Source of the DNA: Oscillospiraceae bacterium
Lineage (GTDB): Bacteria > Bacillota_A > Clostridia > Oscillospirales > Oscillospiraceae
DNA: 12,778 bases
Assembly (NCBI GenBank): GCA_017415945.1
Contig: JAFQDR010000244.1
Location: 1 to 12,778, forward strand
Direction: 5' to 3'
In this document: piece by piece, positions 6,624 to 12,778 of the stretch
How the letters are laid out: every line of letters begins with the position of its first letter
How positions within the stretch are numbered: the stretch's first letter is position 1
Notes under the pieces: generated by a model
Told to the model about the DNA's origin: nothing
Database searches by the model: none
Seen by the model: the letters and a program-made list of their open reading frames with translations, nothing else
Position numbers and translations under genes: made by a program

Positions 6624-7844
6624 TCAGTTCATAGGAAGTCGAACATAGAAGGTATTACATCCCTCGATACTTTCCGCCCAGATTTTTCCTTTGTGGGCAT
6701 CTACAATAGATTCTGCTATGGAGAGTCCAAGACCATAGCTGCCATTCATAGATCTTGCTTTATCGGCGCGATAGAATCGTTTGAATATGTTCTTTAAATC
6801 CTCCTTGGAAATACTGTCTCCGTAATTCATGACAGACAGCAGACACTCTTTCCCAATGTGCATCAGTCGAACCTTAACGGTGCTTTGCGGAACAGAGTAT
6901 TTCAATGCGTTGTCCAGCAGCACATCCAGCACTTGATATAAGTGTGCTTCACTGGCATACAGTATAATACCGTCACAAATATCATATTGCAAAGTCATTT
7001 GCTTTTCTCCATACAAAAGCTGGAAGGACAAAACCGCATCATTCACAAGCTGACTGAAATCAACCGCAGCAAACCGCATTTGTTCCTTTCCGCTATCCAC
7101 ACGGGCCATCTCCAGCATATTTTCTACCAGAGACCGCATTTGGTAAGATACCGATAGGATGTTTCGAGAGAACGCTTTGCAGTCTTCGGCTGTGGCCTCC
7201 TCCCCTTGAATCAGCTCCGCATTGGTCATGATGACCGAAAGAGGTGTTTTTAGTTCGTGGGAAGCATCCGCCACAAACTGACGCTGCTGATCCCACGCAT
7301 TGGCTACAGGCTTAATTGCCCACTGGGACAATCGTATGCTGATTAAAAAGAACAGACACATGGCAGCTGCGAATATCAGTACACAGCTGTAAAACAGCTT
7401 CTGCAGAGTTGCGATTTCCGCAGACGTATCGGAAAACACAATGGTCGTTCCGCGGGGTTTGATTTCCTTTAGATAACGCAGACCGTATTCTTCCAATTCT
7501 CCTGTTTCCAGCACAAGTGTTTGGTCTCCCTGTGCCATAGCCTCATTTACAATCTGCGTAATGTAATCCCTGTCAGATAAATCGAAATAACCGCCTTCCA
7601 CCCCAATCACTTCTCCGCGTTTACCTACTTGAACAGTAAAAAACGGCAGCCGCACCTCGTTGGCGGGATCATCCAAAGCCCCATGCTGAAACGGTGCCGC
7701 GGAAATGGTGCGCATCATGCTGATGCTCTGCATTTCCATGATCTCTCCCGTGAAGTAGATAACCGATGTCAAAACACTGCCCATCATCAAAGCGGAAATT
7801 ACCATGACGATGCAGATGAATTTAATGCGTAGCTTCTTAATCAA
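6624..7844 (-). CDS. sensor histidine kinase
   Basis: This is a 406-residue membrane histidine kinase that autophosphorylates and passes the phosphate to the regulator encoded just upstream. Transmembrane helices lie at about 9-31 and 150-172, enclosing an extracytoplasmic sensor of about 118 residues that I do not recognise. The H-box is FVADASHELKTPLSVI with H196, the N-box is DNALKYS with N312, and the G2 box is SYGLGLSIAESIV (369-381). Only about 24 residues separate helix 2 from the H-box, so a full HAMP domain is absent. The G1 position reads NYGDSI (340-345), with Asn where Asp is classical; this variant occurs in functional Firmicute kinases. The start is TTG at 7844, overlapping the regulator's TGA, with GGAGGTG about 8 nt upstream. 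Confidence 0.93.
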   Translation of the reverse strand: MIKKLRIKFICIVMVISALMMGSVLTSVIYFTGEIMEMQSISMMRTISAAPFQHGALDDPANEVRLPFFTVQVGKRGEVIGVEGGYFDLSDRDYITQIVNEAMAQGDQTLVLETGELEEYGLRYLKEIKPRGTTIVFSDTSAEIATLQKLFYSCVLIFAAAMCLFFLISIRLSQWAIKPVANAWDQQRQFVADASHELKTPLSVIMTNAELIQGEEATAEDCKAFSRNILSVSYQMRSLVENMLEMARVDSGKEQMRFAAVDFSQLVNDAVLSFQLLYGEKQMTLQYDICDGIILYASEAHLYQVLDVLLDNALKYSVPQSTVKVRLMHIGKECLLSVMNYGDSISKEDLKNIFKRFYRADKARSMNGSYGLGLSIAESIVDAHKGKIWAESIEGCNTFYVRLPMN

Positions 7845-8515
7845 CCATCCTTCACCTCCAGATGATATCCGAGATTGCGAAGGGCTACGATTCTCACATT
7901 AGAACCAATGCTGCTGAGCTTTTTGCGCAGAATCGCCACATACACCTCTACATGGTTTTCCACGGCGTTGGATTCATAGCCCCAAATATGAGTCAGAATC
8001 GAAGCTTTGGGAAGATTCTTTTTCCCCGCGGCCATGAGCAGGCGCATCACATCAAATTCCTTTGCGGACAGCCGCACGGTTTTTCCGTCGCATAAGAGCA
8101 TGCTTGTACCCAGATCCAGAACGGTATTTCCGAACACCATTTCATTCACCTGTCCGCCCTGCCGACGCAGTAATGCATTGATGCTTGCCATCAGCTCACC
8201 CGAATCAAAGGGCTTTGTCAGATAGTAGTCTGCACCTGCATCCAAGCCTGTGATGCGGTCCCGCACCTCAGACTTTGCGGTAAGCATGAGAATCGGAGTA
8301 TTGCAGCGTTTTCTTCTCAGCTGACGAGCCACCTCATATCCATCCATCTTGGGCATCATCACATCCAGAATGATCAGATCATAGATCCCCAGCGCAGCAT
8401 ATTCCACGCCGCTCTCACCGTCATGTACCATCTCTACTTGAAAGCCCTTTCGCTCCAGCAGAGATTTTATGGAATTGGCAAGAAGCACTTCGTCTTCGAT
8501 GATCAGAATTTTCAT
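7841..8515 (-). CDS. OmpR/PhoB-family response regulator
   Basis: This 224-residue regulator has an N-terminal receiver domain (1-115) and a C-terminal winged-helix DNA-binding domain (about 125-222). Receiver residues are complete: acidic E7/D8, phospho-acceptor D51 in LIILDVMMPKMDG, T79 and K101 in TKPF. The output domain shows the OmpR-type LSAKEFDVMRLL and the NHVEVYVAILRKKL recognition-helix region. The open frame starts at 8635, but ATG at 8515 (MKILIIEDE) is the family start and has GGAGG 8 nt upstream. It overlaps the kinase gene by 4 bases and is the first gene of that pair. It probably activates the exporter operon downstream. Confidence 0.95.
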   Translation of the reverse strand: MKILIIEDEVLLANSIKSLLERKGFQVEMVHDGESGVEYAALGIYDLIILDVMMPKMDGYEVARQLRRKRCNTPILMLTAKSEVRDRITGLDAGADYYLTKPFDSGELMASINALLRRQGGQVNEMVFGNTVLDLGTSMLLCDGKTVRLSAKEFDVMRLLMAAGKKNLPKASILTHIWGYESNAVENHVEVYVAILRKKLSSIGSNVRIVALRNLGYHLEVKDG

Positions 8516-8543
8516 GCACAAAACCTCCGTAGGTATTGTTCTT

Positions 8544-8571
8544 ATTATAGTACACCCAATCGCTGATGCAA
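8544..8571 (-). promoter_or_regulatory. promoter of the two-component operon
   Basis: A perfect -10 (TATAAT, 8549-8544) is preceded at 16 bp by TTGCAT (8571-8566), or at 17 bp by TTTGCA, as a weak -35. Transcription would start about 20-25 nt before the regulator's start codon. Confidence 0.6.
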
Positions 8572-8665
8572 AGCTGAAGTAACACGAGTTTATATTTATT
8601 TTACATACTTGTTCATTTGATTTGAGGTGATTCAAATGACAAGTCCTTAGCTGTAATGGAGTGTT

Positions 8666-8686
8666 TTGCGTAAGTTGCAGGTAAGC
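8666..8686 (-). promoter_or_regulatory. possible response-regulator box upstream of the regulator gene
   Basis: On the minus strand this 21-bp stretch reads GCTTACCTGC followed by AACTTACGCAA, with two CTTAC half-sites exactly 11 bp apart. It matches the + strand of 6528-6548 at 15 of 21 positions, including both CTTA half-sites. It lies about 150 bp before the regulator's start codon and about 95 bp upstream of its -35. The two copies have opposite orientation relative to the genes they precede, which lowers confidence. Confidence 0.35.
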
Positions 8687-8820
8687 AGCAAACCCAAATT
8701 CAATGGATTTGTTCTATATCTCTGAATCAAAACTTTTCAGCGGATAAAACAGCATATAATTATATCAATTCGGTCGGATAACGAAGAAAATCACCGAATT
8801 TGCGGCACACATTCACAGGC

Positions 8821-8856
8821 TCATATTGTTCTCCAAGAGGGAACTTTTGCCTTCAT
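8821..8856 (-). CDS. tiny ORF (11 residues) with strong start signals
   Basis: The peptide MKAKVPSWRTI starts at ATG 8856, with GAGGTGA upstream at a good distance and a near-consensus promoter about 50 nt further up. A shift of one base after the fourth codon would open a frame through to TAA at 8762-8760 (FPLGEQYEPVNV, then CRKFGDFLRYPTELI), which looks more protein-like. This suggests either a frameshifted remnant or a leader peptide. I cannot name it. Confidence 0.3.
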   Translation of the reverse strand: MKAKVPSWRTI

Positions 8857-8907
8857 CAAATCACCTCTTCTATATGTATAATCAAATGCATAATCTTATA
8901 CAATTTT

Positions 8908-8936
8908 AGTATATTTGTTCGTAAATATTTTGTCAA
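8908..8936 (-). promoter_or_regulatory. near-consensus sigma-A promoter pointing left
   Basis: A perfect TTGACA (8936-8931), a 17-bp spacer and TATACT (8913-8908) make the best promoter in the window. Transcription would start near 8901, pass the 11-residue ORF at 8856 and run on toward the response regulator with a leader of almost 400 nt. I see no terminator in between. Confidence 0.75.
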
Positions 8937-8989
8937 TATTTTTCCAAAGACATAGCCAAATCATTTTCTAATTTGGAACTATGCACCAT
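8933..8989 (-). CDS. tiny ORF (18 residues) with AGGAGG site
   Basis: The frame from ATG 8989 encodes MVHSSKLENDLAMSLEKY and ends with a TGA inside the TTGACA promoter element. AGGAGG at 8999-8994 is a very strong ribosome binding site. It could be the start of a lost gene or a leader peptide. I do not recognise it. Confidence 0.3.
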   Translation of the reverse strand: MVHSSKLENDLAMSLEKY

Positions 8990-9161
8990 TTTTCCTCCTC
9001 ACATCGATTAATTTGTACGCAATTGTATTGACCATCATCAAACAACCCATGTACCAACGCGAACGAGCAGGCAGCTATCAAAAATTGTAGCGCATCGGAG
9101 AATTAACAAACGAAAAGCTGATTTACGAAATTCACACCGCAATCTTGAGCTGTTCCTCGTT

Positions 9162-9446
9162 TTATTTCAGTTCATTAGCCAGCAGCACGCCGACTTTCAC
9201 ACCTTCTTTGAAGCCTCGGATTTCATACTGATTCACCAGTGAAAACAGCGGCAATTCAAACTGAATGATTTCACGAATCGGCTTATGATTGATCTGCTCA
9301 TAAAACAGATCATACGCTGCGCGAATCTCTTGACTGTCCAATTTTCGGTTACTGTCATAATATTCAAACAGTGCATCCAGCACCTGTTCTCCGTCAATGG
9401 TTTCCATGGGATAATCCAGAATCGCCTGTATGTATCCGTTCATCAT
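9162..9446 (-). CDS. small hypothetical protein coupled to TnpV
   Basis: This 94-residue, mostly helical, acidic protein has no membrane segment. Its ATG overlaps the TnpV stop (ATGA), with AGGTGAT 6 nt before the start, so the pair is translationally coupled. The C-terminal RGFKEGVKVGVLLANELK resembles the ending of the small DUF6809-type proteins that often accompany TnpV in Clostridia, but the N-terminus is not clearly of that family. After the TAA the same frame stays open for ten codons (NEEQLKIAV then TGA), so the protein may once have been longer. Confidence 0.7.
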   Translation of the reverse strand: MMNGYIQAILDYPMETIDGEQVLDALFEYYDSNRKLDSQEIRAAYDLFYEQINHKPIREIIQFELPLFSLVNQYEIRGFKEGVKVGVLLANELK

Positions 9447-9820
9447 ACGTAGATCACCTCGTTATTGACGATTTCTTCAACTCTGTTTCTCAGATTGTTC
9501 ATGCAGCGCACCCATTCCATCGGTTTTTCTGCTTTCAGGTCTTCCGTAATTTTTTCTCTATCGGGAAGTGCTTTCATCAGATCTTTGTACATCCGGTTTG
9601 CACAGGAATCTATCTCTGACAGATGGCTGTTGAGTTTACCGGTAATCAAAAGATTGGTGTACAGCACTCGCTTGTGTTCTCGGATATAGGCTAAATACAG
9701 TCTCCCCCACTTCCCGATTGTCCGTACATTGTCTTCTGAAGGGCTAATACACGGAAGATAGACATCACCGTGCAGTTCATACCATAAGCTATTCTCTTGA
9801 TTATAAATATATCGTTCCAT
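9443..9820 (-). CDS. tnpV: TnpV-family transposon-encoded protein
   Basis: This 125-residue protein matches the TnpV family found in integrative elements of Clostridia: MERYIYNQENSLWYELHGD, YLPC, GKWGRLYLAYIREHKR, YTNLLITGKLNSHL, and near the end MEWVRCMNNLRNRVEEIVN. The biochemical role of the family is unknown. Two ATGs are possible (9823 and 9820); 9820 lies 7 nt after GGAG and fits the usual MEKYIY-type family start. No integrase or resolvase is visible in the window, so this is probably the edge or a remnant of an element. Base composition is more AT-rich than in the ATPase gene to the right. Confidence 0.85.
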   Translation of the reverse strand: MERYIYNQENSLWYELHGDVYLPCISPSEDNVRTIGKWGRLYLAYIREHKRVLYTNLLITGKLNSHLSEIDSCANRMYKDLMKALPDREKITEDLKAEKPMEWVRCMNNLRNRVEEIVNNEVIYV

Positions 9821-9853
9821 CATAAAACTCCTTTACTTGTACATCGGGTCTCC

Positions 9854-9872
9854 GCGTATTAGGAGTATACGC
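9854..9872. promoter_or_regulatory. inverted repeat upstream of tnpV
   Basis: GCGTAT and ATACGC arms are separated by 7 nt, about 35 nt before the tnpV start codon. The right part overlaps TATACT on the minus strand (9869-9864), a possible -10 with TTGATG 15 bp upstream. A repressor covering the promoter would fit; the evidence is the symmetry alone. Confidence 0.35.
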
Positions 9873-9901
9873 ATTCGGTAAGGTCATCAATTTGATTTCT
9901 G

Positions 9902-9921
9902 TTTGACCCTTATTTTGACCC
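9902..9921. repeat. paired TTTGACCC direct repeat near the element end
   Basis: TTTGACCC occurs at 9902-9909 and 9914-9921, a period of 12 bp. A 7-bp inverted repeat follows (CTTTATA 9921-9927 with TATAAAG 9939-9945). Short direct repeats about 120 bp inside the attachment site are typical of arm-type sites bound by tyrosine recombinases. This function is inferred from position only. Confidence 0.4.
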
Positions 9922-10037
9922 TTTATAGGATAATTTCTTATAAAGCAACCGGACTGACTGGTACAGAATTTTATAATTTCAGAATAAAACATCACATATT
10001 TGTACGAAAAAAGTTCTAAAAAACAAATTCTATTCTC

Positions 10038-10060
10038 TTCGAATCCCTCCTTCTCCGCCA
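10038..10060 (+). repeat. tRNA-Ser 3' fragment, likely attachment site (att) of an integrated element
   Basis: The 23 bases are TTCGAATCCCTCC followed by TTCTCCGCCA: the T-loop and 3' half of the T-stem, the 3' strand of the acceptor stem (CTTCTCC), the discriminator G and CCA. This is the end of tRNA-Ser with a GGAGAAG acceptor. The bases before it (ATTCTATTCTC) cannot form the 5' half of the T-stem, so no tRNA is encoded here. A 3' tRNA duplicate beside a TnpV gene, followed by the terminator, is what integration into a tRNA gene leaves. The intact tRNA and other att copy are not in the window. Confidence 0.75.
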
Positions 10061-10068
10061 TAAAAAGT

Positions 10069-10099
10069 GAGCTCATCCGCAAGGATGGGCTCTTTTTTT
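10069..10099 (+). terminator. rho-independent terminator (former tRNA-Ser terminator)
   Basis: GAGCTCATCC (10069-10078) pairs with GGATGGGCTC (10083-10092), 10 bp with one G-U, closed by a GCAA tetraloop and followed by seven T. It lies 8 nt after the tRNA fragment, the normal place for a tRNA terminator. Confidence 0.9.
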
Positions 10100-10105
10100 A
10101 TGCAT

Positions 10106-10119
10106 GGAGGGATTCGAAG
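10106..10119 (+). repeat. inverted copy of the tRNA T-arm sequence
   Basis: GGAGGGATTCGAAG is the exact reverse complement of 10037-10050 in the tRNA-Ser fragment. The two 14-base arms flank the terminator hairpin and could form an outer stem around it. On the minus strand this copy is not followed by a CCA end, so it is not a second tRNA end. Its origin is unclear. Confidence 0.7.
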
Positions 10120-10182
10120 CCTGAGAGGGTCCAGCCACTTATATATCATGGCCATCCGGTTGGATGGACTTTCGTTTTTCTA

Positions 10183-10212
10183 TTGCAAGCACATTTGTCG
10201 CCGTGTTATACT
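10183..10212 (+). promoter_or_regulatory. promoter of the HerA-like ATPase gene
   Basis: TTGCAA (10183-10188), an 18-bp spacer and TATACT (10207-10212) with TG one base upstream make an extended -10 promoter. Transcription would start about 25 nt before the gene. A small hairpin with a T-rich tail (CCATCC-GGTT-GGATGG, 10152-10167) lies just upstream. Confidence 0.6.
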
Positions 10213-10242
10213 ATATAAAACAATTCACACGGAGGTATGGTT

Positions 10243-11793
10243 ATGTATTTCGAGCATCAATTTTATCTGGGTCTGTCCGACGAAGGCCGCGTAGTGCTTC
10301 CCCTGCACATGGCTAATCGCCACGGTCTCATTGCAGGCGCCAGCGGCACCGGCAAAACCATCACCATGAAGGTCATGGCAGAATCCTTCTCCGATGCAGG
10401 TGTCCCCGTATTCCTGTGTGACGTAAAGGGTGATGTCAGCGGTCTTGCGGAAGCAGGCGAACAGAACGAGGGCATGGAAAAGCGCATCGACAAGTTCGGC
10501 ATTCGCAGCGAATTTGAATACAAGCCCTACCCCGTCACCTTCTGGGATATTTACGGCGAGCAGGGTCATCCCATCCGCGCCACCGTTTCCGACATTGGCC
10601 CCGAGCTGCTGTCTCGGCTTCTGAATCTGACTCCCGCACAAGAGGGCGTACTGAACATCGTCTTCGAAATCGCCGATGACCACGGTCTGGAGCTGATCGA
10701 TTTGAAGGACCTCCATGCCATGCTGGACTATGTCAGTGACCACCGTAAGGAAATGACCACCACCTACGGCAATGTTTCCGCCGCCTCTCTGGGTGCGATC
10801 CTCCGTGCGCTCATTCCTCTGGAAAATCAAGGGGGCAACCTGTTCTTCGGGGAACCTATGCTGGACATTAAGGACTGGATCCGCAAAGACGAAGACGGTC
10901 GCGGCATGATCAACCTGCTCCACTGCGTCAAGCTGGTGCGCAATCCCAAGCTGTACGGTATCTTCCTGCTGTGGATGATGGCAGAGCTGTTTGAACGTCT
11001 CCCCGAGCTGGGTGACCCCGACAAGCCCAAGCTGGTATTCTTCTTCGACGAGGCACACCTGCTGTTTGAAGACGCGCCCAAGGTATTGGTACAAAAAATC
11101 GAACAGATGGTCAAGCTCATCCGCTCCAAGGGTGTGGGCATCTACTTCGTAACCCAGAGCCCCAAAGACATCCCCGACAGCATACTGGCACAGCTGTCGA
11201 ACCGCGTACAGCACGCACTGCGCGCCTATACCCCCGCAGAGCAGCGGGCCATCAAAGCTGCGGTGCAGTCCATGCGCCCCAATCCCGCCTTTGATGCCGC
11301 CTCGGTTCTCATGGAGCTTGGCGTCGGTCAGGCTCTGGTCAGTCTGCTGGACGACGAAGGTGCTCCCGCCATCGTGCAGAAAACCGCCATCATCTGCCCG
11401 CAGAGCTTGATGGCGCCCGCCGATCCTTCCACCATCAGCCGTGCCATGAGAGATGACGGCATGGATAAGTACGACGAAGCTTTCGACCCCGAATCCGCAT
11501 ACGAGGATCTGCAGGAAATGGCAGCGCAGGAAGCAGAGGAAGCCAAGCTGGCTGAAGAGCGCGAGGCACTGGAAAAGGAAAAGGCCGAACTGGAAAAGCA
11601 GCGAAAGAAGCTGGAGGAACAGGAAGAAAAGCGCCGCATCAAGGAAGAAGAAAAGAAGCAGCGTGAAAAGGAAAAGAAGGCCGAGCAGGAACGCAAAAAG
11701 GCCGAACGCCGCCGCGAAAAGATTGAGACAAAGCTCATCAACGCAGGCGCACAAATCGTCAAGCGCGGCATTATAAAGACATTAAAATGGTAA
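10243..11793 (+). CDS. HerA/YjgR-type (DUF853) ATPase with charged coiled-coil tail
   Basis: This 516-residue cytoplasmic P-loop ATPase belongs to the FtsK-HerA superfamily, close to E. coli YjgR along its core. Walker A GASGTGKT is at 32-39 and Walker B LVFFFDEAH at 264-272. Conserved blocks include DVKGDVSGLAEAG (60-72), GHPIRATVSDIGP (108-120), GEPMLDIKDW (203-212), RSKGVGIYFVTQ (294-305) and NRVQHALRAYTP (320-331). Residues 426-497 form a highly charged Glu/Lys/Arg stretch with heptad-like spacing, likely coiled coil, replacing the glycine-rich tail of YjgR. HerA relatives are hexameric DNA translocases, but no function is established for the YjgR group. ATG 10237 is also possible, but GGAGG is 1 nt from it and 7 nt from ATG 10243, so I chose the latter. 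Confidence 0.92.
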   Translation: MYFEHQFYLGLSDEGRVVLPLHMANRHGLIAGASGTGKTITMKVMAESFSDAGVPVFLCDVKGDVSGLAEAGEQNEGMEKRIDKFGIRSEFEYKPYPVTFWDIYGEQGHPIRATVSDIGPELLSRLLNLTPAQEGVLNIVFEIADDHGLELIDLKDLHAMLDYVSDHRKEMTTTYGNVSAASLGAILRALIPLENQGGNLFFGEPMLDIKDWIRKDEDGRGMINLLHCVKLVRNPKLYGIFLLWMMAELFERLPELGDPDKPKLVFFFDEAHLLFEDAPKVLVQKIEQMVKLIRSKGVGIYFVTQSPKDIPDSILAQLSNRVQHALRAYTPAEQRAIKAAVQSMRPNPAFDAASVLMELGVGQALVSLLDDEGAPAIVQKTAIICPQSLMAPADPSTISRAMRDDGMDKYDEAFDPESAYEDLQEMAAQEAEEAKLAEEREALEKEKAELEKQRKKLEEQEEKRRIKEEEKKQREKEKKAEQERKKAERRREKIETKLINAGAQIVKRGIIKTLKW

Positions 11794-11799
11794 TACGCA

Positions 11800-11831
11800 A
11801 AAATCCCGCAACCTTCTGGCTGCGGGATTTT
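11800..11831. terminator. bidirectional terminator between convergent genes
   Basis: AAAATCCCGCA (11800-11810) pairs with TGCGGGATTTT (11821-11831), an 11-bp stem that ends in T-rich sequence on both strands. It begins 6 nt after the ATPase stop codon and ends 16 nt before the end of the degV-type gene. Confidence 0.88.
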
Positions 11832-11847
11832 GATTTACTTGCATTCA

Positions 11848-12684
11848 TTATCGTACACAGTACTGAATTGCTACGCACTTGGGGCCGCCCTGGGTGACGA
11901 AAGCGGGGCTCAGATCCAGGATCTGAATTTCCATCTTGGGGAATGCTTCGTGGAGCAGGCTCACAACGTATTCCGCATCACCCAACGTATCCGCATGGGA
12001 AACGTGCATGATGTAGTTTTCCTCGTCTACACCCTTTTCCTTCAGAATGCCGACCACTTCTGCCAGCGCAGCCTTCATGGTGCGCTTGACACCCAGCTTT
12101 TCCAGCTGTCTGCCGTCGGGAGTCTGGGTCATAATGGGCTTCAGCTTCAAAATGGTGCCCAGAGTAGCTGCCATGGGAGTCAGACGACCGCCGCGCTTCA
12201 GGTAGCCGAAGTCCTGAGGGATCAGGAAAGATTCATTGTTGTCCGCTGCGTAGCGTACCCAGTCGCAGACTTCTTCGAAGCTTGCGCCGCTCTGCTGCAG
12301 CTTCACTGCCTTTTCCACAATGTAGCGGTGGGGGCCGCAGAGGGTCTTGGTGTTGATGACCACGATATCGTCGCTGTTGTCCATGGAAGCCGCAGCACCC
12401 GCAGCACTCATGTATGTGCCGCTGAGGCCGTCTGCCATGCAGATGTTCACCATTTTCTTGCCGCTGTATTTTTCATATGCGTCGATGACCTCACCTACGG
12501 GGGGCTGGGAGGACTGGGGCAGGTGACCGTTCTTGATATAGCCATAGAACTTCTCCATATCCATAGCCAGATCGCGGCCTTCCCAGTCGCCGATGGTCAC
12601 GCACAGAGGCAGCACCTCAATGCCCATGGCCTTGCCCTGCTCGGGGGTAAACAACGCGGATGTGTCTGTAATGATCTGATACAT
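11848..12684 (-). CDS. DegV family fatty acid-binding protein
   Basis: This 278-residue DegV protein has the usual family length (about 280). DegV proteins bind a fatty acid in the cytoplasm; the FakB members hand it to the kinase FakA for phosphorylation and entry into phospholipid. Seen here: N-terminal ITDTSALF, LPLCVTIGDWEGRDL (25-39), PQSSQPPVGE (56-65), GLSGTYMSA (86-94) and the DFGYLKRGGRL segment in the middle, all in family order. FakA is not in the window, so the FakB role is inferred. ATG at 12684 has GAGG 8 nt upstream. Upstream a weak promoter could be TTGCAA-N17-TAAAAA. The gene converges on the ATPase gene. Confidence 0.93.
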   Translation of the reverse strand: MYQIITDTSALFTPEQGKAMGIEVLPLCVTIGDWEGRDLAMDMEKFYGYIKNGHLPQSSQPPVGEVIDAYEKYSGKKMVNICMADGLSGTYMSAAGAAASMDNSDDIVVINTKTLCGPHRYIVEKAVKLQQSGASFEEVCDWVRYAADNNESFLIPQDFGYLKRGGRLTPMAATLGTILKLKPIMTQTPDGRQLEKLGVKRTMKAALAEVVGILKEKGVDEENYIMHVSHADTLGDAEYVVSLLHEAFPKMEIQILDLSPAFVTQGGPKCVAIQYCVR

Positions 12685-12778
12685 ATCTTTACCTCAACTG
12701 TATTTATGTTTGGGTTTTTTATTTCTCTGTCATCCAGTTTGCAATATCCGATGCGTTTCGTCAAGACATTTTTTCGGA

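Larger units (their letters stand above)
8636..9161. other. AT-rich stretch without a full gene
   Basis: No open frame of ordinary size with family similarity is visible here. The stretch contains a near-consensus minus-strand promoter, two tiny minus-strand ORFs with good ribosome binding sites, a CTTA direct-repeat element at 8666-8686, and a small inverted repeat (AATTCGGT 8767-8774 with ACCGAATT 8793-8800). Other short minus-strand frames, such as one from ATG 9038 (MMVNTIAYKLIDVRRKNGA), end within 20 codons. The whole stretch resembles decayed gene starts. Confidence 0.6.

Noticed and set aside
10015..10060. intact tRNA gene
   Set aside because: Only the 3' 23 bases fit tRNA-Ser; the preceding bases cannot form the 5' T-stem or any other arm.
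9801..10082. 93-residue minus-strand frame over the att region
   Set aside because: It runs through the tRNA fragment and the repeats, and overlaps the start of tnpV in another frame; it has no ribosome binding site or recognisable domain.
10225..11754. 509-residue minus-strand open frame
   Set aside because: It is the exact antisense of the HerA/YjgR-type gene; the His/Gln/Leu-rich translation has no domain and arises from GC-rich codon bias on the other strand.

Overview
The window looks like a piece of a Clostridia chromosome, most likely a gut relative of the Oscillospiraceae/Ruminococcaceae. I base this on the TnpV-type gene, the Gram-positive type of MacB-like exporter, the strong GGAGG ribosome binding sites and the mixed base composition. 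This is inferred from gene content; nothing in the window fixes a species.

Layout. Positions 1-417 hold the 3' end of guaA (GMP synthase, + strand), followed by a possible 35-codon peptide and a bidirectional terminator at 584-622. From 8515 leftwards to 629, all on the minus strand, lies a signalling and export locus: an OmpR-type response regulator, a histidine kinase with a TTG start, a terminator, a structured leader, then a four-gene operon (adaptor 1, ABC ATPase, MacB-like permease, adaptor 2). The four operon genes are separated by 1 nt or overlap by a few bases. The kinase/regulator pair probably senses a stress or toxic compound in the envelope and switches on the exporter, as in other two-component/ABC modules of Firmicutes; the substrate cannot be read from the sequence.

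Positions 8636-9161 are AT-rich and hold no convincing full gene, but contain a near-consensus minus-strand promoter and two tiny ORFs with good ribosome binding sites. Positions 9162-10060 look like the end of an integrated mobile element: a TnpV gene, a coupled small gene, paired repeats, and then the last 23 bases of a tRNA-Ser gene without the rest of the tRNA. The original tRNA-type terminator follows at 10069-10099.

From 10183 to the right end the composition turns GC-richer and looks like stable chromosome: a HerA/YjgR-type ATPase (+ strand) with a charged coiled-coil tail, a bidirectional terminator, and a convergent DegV-family fatty acid-binding protein.

The most interesting points are: (i) a 16-bp long-range stem in the exporter leader next to its ribosome binding site; (ii) a 21-bp element with CTTA half-sites 11 bp apart found both upstream of the exporter and upstream of the regulator; (iii) two paralogous adaptors in one operon, one carrying an insertion of about 180 residues ending in a PT-rich linker; (iv) the tRNA-Ser remnant and its inverted 14-bp partner.
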